Assembly (NCBI GenBank): GCA_904420205.1
Contig: CAJFUN010000033.1
Location: forward strand, 1-64,000
DNA length: 64,000 nucleotides
DNA from: Candidatus Parachristensenella avicola
GTDB lineage: Bacteria; Bacillota; Clostridia; Christensenellales; UMGS416
Direction: 5' to 3'
The notes under the pieces were generated by a model. The model saw nothing but the letters and a program-made list of their open reading frames with translations, was not told the origin of the DNA and did no database searches. Within the stretch, counting starts at the first letter, position 1; each line of letters opens with the position of its first letter. Both the position numbers and the translations under genes were made by a program. This document shows, one piece after another, positions 60,810 through 64,000 of the stretch.

Positions 60810-62364
60810 GAGGCGGCTAGCGGCGCTGCTGGCCTTGACGCTGCTAATGATTATCCCGCTGGCGGGCTGCCAGGGCGGAGAAGACGAAAGCTCATCGCCG
60901 GTGCTCGTGGTGGCAACCCCGACGCCCAAGGCGGATCTTTCCACCCTGAATATTGTCATGCCGGAGAATGTCGAAACGCTGCATCCGCTGCGGGCAACCC
61001 AGCGGGAGGTCCGCAGTCTGCTGGGGCTTGTCTACGAAAGCTTGCTGACCTATGACGAGGAGGGCAACCCCACCGGCGGGCTGGCCGCCAGCATGGAGCC
61101 TGACGATACGGCGAAGGTGTGGACGGTGAAGCTGCGGACCCAGGCCAGTTGGCAAGGTAGCGGTCGCCCGATTTCGGCCGATGATGTGATTTTTACGCTG
61201 GATCTGATCCGCCAGATCGGCCAGGAGGGGGCCTATGCGTCAGTTTTGGATTACCTGGAGAACTGGGAAAAGGTGGACGACACCACGGTGCGTATCAGCT
61301 GCAAGCACGGATTTATGGGCAACCAAATGGCGCTGGACTTCCCGATCGTTCCCATGGATGCGGGCTTTACCGCCGATAGCGCGCCCAATCCAGGCGTAGG
61401 CACCGGCCCTTATGTCCTGGGCGAACTTAAAGAGGGGGAAAGCCTCACCCTGACGGTGAATCCCAGCTGGTGGAAGCAGCAGCCTTCCATTAAGACCATC
61501 GTGGCACACCGCTATCCCGATACCCAAACGGCTTCAACCAGCCTGATGCTGCGGCAGCTGGATGTAGTGCAGACCGACGACGTGGTGACCGATCAATACA
61601 GCTACGCCGGAGACGTGAATACCTACGAATATGTAACGCCGTATTTTGAGTTCTTAGCCTTCAATATGGCCAGCCCCAACGTGGCGGACGTCCGCTTCCG
61701 CCAGGCGGTAGCCTACAGCCTGAACCGCAAGGAAATTGCCTCCGATGTTTATATGAACCATGTGACTTTGGCAGACAGCCCCTTTTTCCCCGGCAATGCG
61801 CTGCTGAAGGAAGAAGCGGCCCTGGAGCAGGATGTTGCGCAGGCCCAATCACTGCTGACCGCCATGGGATGGAATAACCAAACTCAGCTTACCCTGCTGA
61901 CCTATGACAATAAGCAGGATCCGGTTCGCCAAGAAGCGGCCAACCTTATTGCACGGCAGTTGGGCGAGCAGGGGATTATCGTTAACGTGATCGCCAAAAG
62001 CGGGGACGAATTTACGAAGGATCTGGAAGAAGGCAATTATGACCTGCTGCTGGCCGGCTGGTATCTGGGCGAGGTGCCGGACATGAGCTTTGGGCTTTCC
62101 AGCGCCGGCGAAGGCAATGTGACCGGCTACAACAGCCCGGCCATGGATCAAAAGCTGGCGGCTTTGCTGGAGAGCGGCAGCAGCGGCTTTGCCGATGCGT
62201 TGGCCGCAGTGAAGGCTCAACTGGCGGAGGACGTTCCTCTCGTTAGCCTGTATTTCCGCAACCATACGCTGCTGACAACCGCCCAGATCAAGGGCGTGGG
62301 ACGCGTTGAAGAGGATAACGCTTTTATTTCCATTGACCAGTGGATCGTCGGCCAAAGCGAATAA
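60799..62364 (+). CDS. Family 5 ABC transporter substrate-binding lipoprotein
   Basis: A 521-residue exported lipoprotein of the oligopeptide/nickel-binding SBP_bac_5 family. The signal peptide has a double Arg start and a lipobox LAGC (Cys24). The body shows NVETLHPLRATQREVRSLLG, VYESLLTYDEEGNPTGGLAASMEP and RFRQAVAYSLNRKEI, standard for peptide binders. Of two nearby ATG codons, 60799 lies six bases after GGAGG and is preferred over 60793. It overlaps coaE by 11 bases. No permease or ATPase genes follow, so it is an orphan binding protein or uses parts encoded elsewhere. Confidence 0.92.
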   Translation: MRVRRRLAALLALTLLMIIPLAGCQGGEDESSSPVLVVATPTPKADLSTLNIVMPENVETLHPLRATQREVRSLLGLVYESLLTYDEEGNPTGGLAASMEPDDTAKVWTVKLRTQASWQGSGRPISADDVIFTLDLIRQIGQEGAYASVLDYLENWEKVDDTTVRISCKHGFMGNQMALDFPIVPMDAGFTADSAPNPGVGTGPYVLGELKEGESLTLTVNPSWWKQQPSIKTIVAHRYPDTQTASTSLMLRQLDVVQTDDVVTDQYSYAGDVNTYEYVTPYFEFLAFNMASPNVADVRFRQAVAYSLNRKEIASDVYMNHVTLADSPFFPGNALLKEEAALEQDVAQAQSLLTAMGWNNQTQLTLLTYDNKQDPVRQEAANLIARQLGEQGIIVNVIAKSGDEFTKDLEEGNYDLLLAGWYLGEVPDMSFGLSSAGEGNVTGYNSPAMDQKLAALLESGSSGFADALAAVKAQLAEDVPLVSLYFRNHTLLTTAQIKGVGRVEEDNAFISIDQWIVGQSE

Positions 62365-62381
62365 CCTTCATGCAAAAGGCC

Positions 62382-62437
62382 TTGACAAACCTATGGGGTT
62401 TGCGTATAATCAATCATGCATTGCATGTGCAATGCAT
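62382..62437 (+). promoter_or_regulatory. Consensus promoter and leader palindrome of tRNA-Leu
   Basis: TTGACA (62382-62387) and TATAAT (62405-62410) are 17 bp apart, a perfect consensus. Between the -10 and the tRNA lies a perfect 10-bp inverted repeat, ATGCATTGCA (62416-62425) and TGCAATGCAT (62428-62437), with a two-base centre. It covers the expected transcription start and ends three bases before the tRNA. Confidence 0.85.
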
Positions 62438-62440
62438 TTT

Positions 62441-62525
62441 GCGATAGTGCTGGAATCGGCAGACAGGCACGTTTGAGGGGCGTGTGTGGCAACACGTATG
62501 GGTTCAAGTCCCATCTATCGCACCA
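62441..62525 (+). tRNA. tRNA-Leu (anticodon GAG)
   Basis: The acceptor stem GCGATAG pairs with CTATCGC; the anticodon stem CACGT/GCGTG encloses TTGAGGG, giving anticodon GAG; a long variable arm (TGTGGCAACAC) marks a class II tRNA; the T arm is ATGGG-TTCAAGT-CCCAT. The discriminator A is at 62522 and CCA is encoded at 62523-62525. A strong terminator starts two bases later, so it is a single-gene transcript. Confidence 0.95.
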
Positions 62526-62526
62526 G

Positions 62527-62565
62527 CTCGTCTCAAGCGATCGATCGTTTGAGACGAGTTTTTTT
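62527..62565 (+). terminator. Terminator of tRNA-Leu
   Basis: CTCGTCTCAAGCGAT pairs with ATCGTTTGAGACGAG (one G-U pair, two-base loop), followed by seven T. Confidence 0.93.
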
Positions 62566-63039
62566 GTTCCATGGCTAAACTCACCGCGCGATCAATCTGC
62601 CGCTCCGAGCTTCTAAACCGAAACCCAGCGCAGCGGGTTCGGTTGGGCTTTCTTTTGAAGGCATCTTAGGCCCGATGGTGTCACTCGTACCGAAAAGCCA
62701 CCGAATTCCATGCATTCGGCGGCTCCTTTTTTCCGATTGGGCAGCAGATACCCGCTGCACACATTTATCATTGCAAACGATAAGGGCATCATGAACGATG
62801 AAAATGCGATAGGATTAACCTAACCACGCAAAAAGGGCGTATCATATGGATGCGGGGATCATGATTCTATCTTGATGGTTGCTTTGGTGGTTACCTATCG
62901 GCAGCGCATGATGCGAAACGATTTATATGGTCGCTATTGCGAGCGGACAGAAAAGCGCCCTTCCAAACGCGCAGGCAATAATGGCCGAAAAGCGAAACAT
63001 GAAAGCATTCAAAGGAAACACACGAACAGGAGCACGCAG
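62566..63039. other. Gene-free stretch with two hairpins
   Basis: No coding region is supported. AACCGAAACCC pairs with GGGTTCGGTT (about 62617-62648, one bulge). A second hairpin, GCCACCGAAT with ATTCGGCGGC (62697-62723, one mismatch), is followed by TCCTTTTTT and looks like a plus-strand terminator. No gene ends there, so a short non-coding RNA is possible. Confidence 0.4.
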
Positions 63040-63369
63040 ATGACCATTTCATCTTGTACCAATGATTTCGAGGCAAAGGCGGAAATCCGTATATGGCTGG
63101 ATGATCTTCGGCCCGCGCCGGAAGGATATATATGGTGCCGCAGCGTAAACGAGGCAAAGAAGCTGATCATTTCGCTGGGCAGCGATACCAAGATCGCAGT
63201 GATCGACTGCGATCATGACCTGGGGGACTATGCGCTTGACGGCGGCGATGGCATCAAGCTGCTGGACTGGCTGGCGGAAAATGGACGATTCTAGCCTATC
63301 GCCTTACATACGATGAACCCGGTAGGGAGGGAGAACATGCGGAGATTGGTGAACCGCTACTGGAAATAG
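63040..63369 (+). pseudogene. Cyclic-phosphate-processing receiver-like protein, split by an in-frame amber codon
   Basis: The frame begins at an ATG (63040) with AGGAG seven bases upstream and encodes a small receiver-like domain (IRIWLDDLRPAPEGYIWCRS, then AVIDCDHDLGDYALDGGDG, with its Asp residues). It stops at TAG 63292 after residue 84. The same frame continues after the stop with PIALHTMNPVGRENMRRLVN and RYWK, ending at a second TAG (63367-63369). That tail is the expected C-terminal helix of the family, so a single codon interrupts an otherwise intact gene of about 110 codons. It may be a recent nonsense mutation, a sequencing error or a read-through codon. Confidence 0.75.
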
Positions 63370-63386
63370 ACGATGCAATTCATCTG

Positions 63387-63429
63387 AAAATGGGGCAGCC
63401 CATCGAACACCGATGGGCTGCCCCATTTT
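63387..63429. terminator. Bidirectional terminator between convergent genes
   Basis: A perfect 19-bp stem (AAAATGGGGCAGCCCATCG with its complement) around AACAC, with A and T tracts at its ends. Confidence 0.88.
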
Positions 63430-63457
63430 ATTTCCTATATCACGCAGGCCTGTATAT

Positions 63458-63913
63458 TCAGGATTCTTCTTTCGTACCTTCGGCCTCATGCTGTTCTGCG
63501 CAGCAGCGCTTAAAAGCTAGATCAAGTATACGATGCATCTCCGGATCAGCGCGCTGCAGGGAGATCACCCTGCCATTTTGAAGGAAACAATGCTTTGTGG
63601 CCGCCGTTGCCGCAACAATACCCGTCGAGGCCAGCCTTATCGTATAGCCTACCTCCAGCTGGACGCCGGTATATTTGGTCATGGCAACCTCAATCAGCAC
63701 CGTATCGCCAAAGGTTGTTGGCTTTTTATACGCGATAGACAGCCCCATGACGGGCGAAGCGATGCCGCACGCTTCTATGGCCTGAAAGGGCAGATTTATG
63801 CTGTCCAGGAAGGCGACCCGTGCCTCTTCCATCCACTTCACGTAGTTTGAATGATGGGAGATCCCCATCTTATCCGTTTCATGATATTGGATCTTTCTTT
63901 CATATTGAAACAT
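63458..63913 (-). CDS. YbgC/FadM-type acyl-CoA thioesterase
   Basis: A 151-residue hot-dog-fold thioesterase that releases an acid from a CoA thioester. The catalytic signature is YHETDKMGISHHSNYVKWME (Asp14 as the active acid, with the HxNY element), followed by AYKKPTTFGDTVLIEVAM in the central strands. The last 25 residues are a charged helix and tail. A GAGG site precedes the ATG. A reading frame ending 42 bases upstream may belong to the same operon. Confidence 0.92.
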   Translation of the reverse strand: MFQYERKIQYHETDKMGISHHSNYVKWMEEARVAFLDSINLPFQAIEACGIASPVMGLSIAYKKPTTFGDTVLIEVAMTKYTGVQLEVGYTIRLASTGIVAATAATKHCFLQNGRVISLQRADPEMHRILDLAFKRCCAEQHEAEGTKEES

Positions 63914-63955
63914 GGGCTTTACCTCTTCTGAACCATTTGCTAGCGTTTTATCCTT

Positions 63956-64000
63956 CTAATAGTTAAAGAACACATCTCCGCCGCCGGCGGTCATATGCCG
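63956..64000 (-). CDS. Possible C-terminus of a gene entering from the right edge
   Basis: Fourteen codons (RHMTAGGGDVFFNY) followed by a stop, on the same strand as the thioesterase. The fragment is too short to identify, and a chance open frame cannot be excluded. Confidence 0.25.
   Translation of the reverse strand, partial: RHMTAGGGDVFFNY

Noticed and set aside
62441..62525. tRNA-Leu as the attachment site of the element whose integrase is at the left edge
   Set aside because: They are more than 60 kb apart, no direct repeat of the tRNA end was noticed near the integrase, and intervening genes look chromosomal.

Overview
The window looks like chromosomal DNA from a GC-rich member of the Clostridia (Firmicutes). 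Reasons: strong AAGGAGG-type ribosome binding sites throughout, some TTG and GTG starts, a heat-shock gene with CtsR-type boxes, a CsoR/CopA copper operon, PolA without a visible proofreading active site, RelB/YoeB, YitT, VanZ and PepV-type proteins, and many small carbohydrate-related operons. A gut or other anaerobic lineage (for example Christensenellales-like) is an inference, not something the sequence proves.

Layout. 1-2.8 kb: the end of an integrated element, with a tyrosine integrase running off the left edge, a RelB/DinJ-YoeB toxin-antitoxin pair with its own promoter and operator, a tiny ORF, an unusual tetrapeptide-repeat lipoprotein and another small ORF; part of it is AT-rich. 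2.8-4.4 kb: mostly gene-poor, with one DUF5655 gene. 4.4-13.4 kb: a phosphotransferase, a MerR regulator with a textbook 19-bp-spacer promoter, a LysR regulator divergent from a heterodimeric ABC exporter, a lactonase-fold protein and a membrane diguanylate cyclase. 13.4-22 kb: a carbohydrate region, with a zinc-type URO-D/methyltransferase-like gene downstream of a GH106-like glycosidase on the minus strand, and a phosphoglucomutase-GH78 rhamnosidase pair on the plus strand. 22-23 kb: gene relics.

23-34 kb: VanZ-like protein, alpha/beta hydrolase, ECF sigma factor with membrane partner, Hsp20 under CtsR-like boxes, CapA, PAP2 phosphatase, and the copper operon copA-csoR in which CopA carries a C-terminal CopZ-like domain preceded by its own ribosome binding site; then a frameshifted gene and a nitroreductase. 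33.5-38.4 kb: ornithine-cyclodeaminase-like gene divergent from a polar amino acid ABC transporter operon that includes an aminotransferase. 38.4-42.2 kb: an Ntn asparaginase and two tandem M20 dipeptidases, so the stretch from 33.5 kb is biased to amino acid and peptide use. 42.3-47.3 kb: RadC, an MBL-fold hydrolase, phosphofructokinase with a small DUF3006 protein, and a GT39-like membrane glycosyltransferase.

47.4-64 kb: a second GH106-like enzyme, YitT, an AnmK-serine hydrolase cell-wall recycling pair, a membrane protein joining a DUF4145-like domain to an NPCBM-like domain, an aldo/keto reductase, the polA-coaE-lipoprotein operon, tRNA-Leu(GAG) with a strong promoter and a perfect inverted repeat in its leader, a receiver-like gene broken by an in-frame amber codon, and a YbgC-type thioesterase. 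The observations most worth following are the separate start inside copA, the H-x-C URO-D-like gene next to GH106, the tetrapeptide-repeat lipoprotein, the two broken genes and the tRNA leader palindrome.
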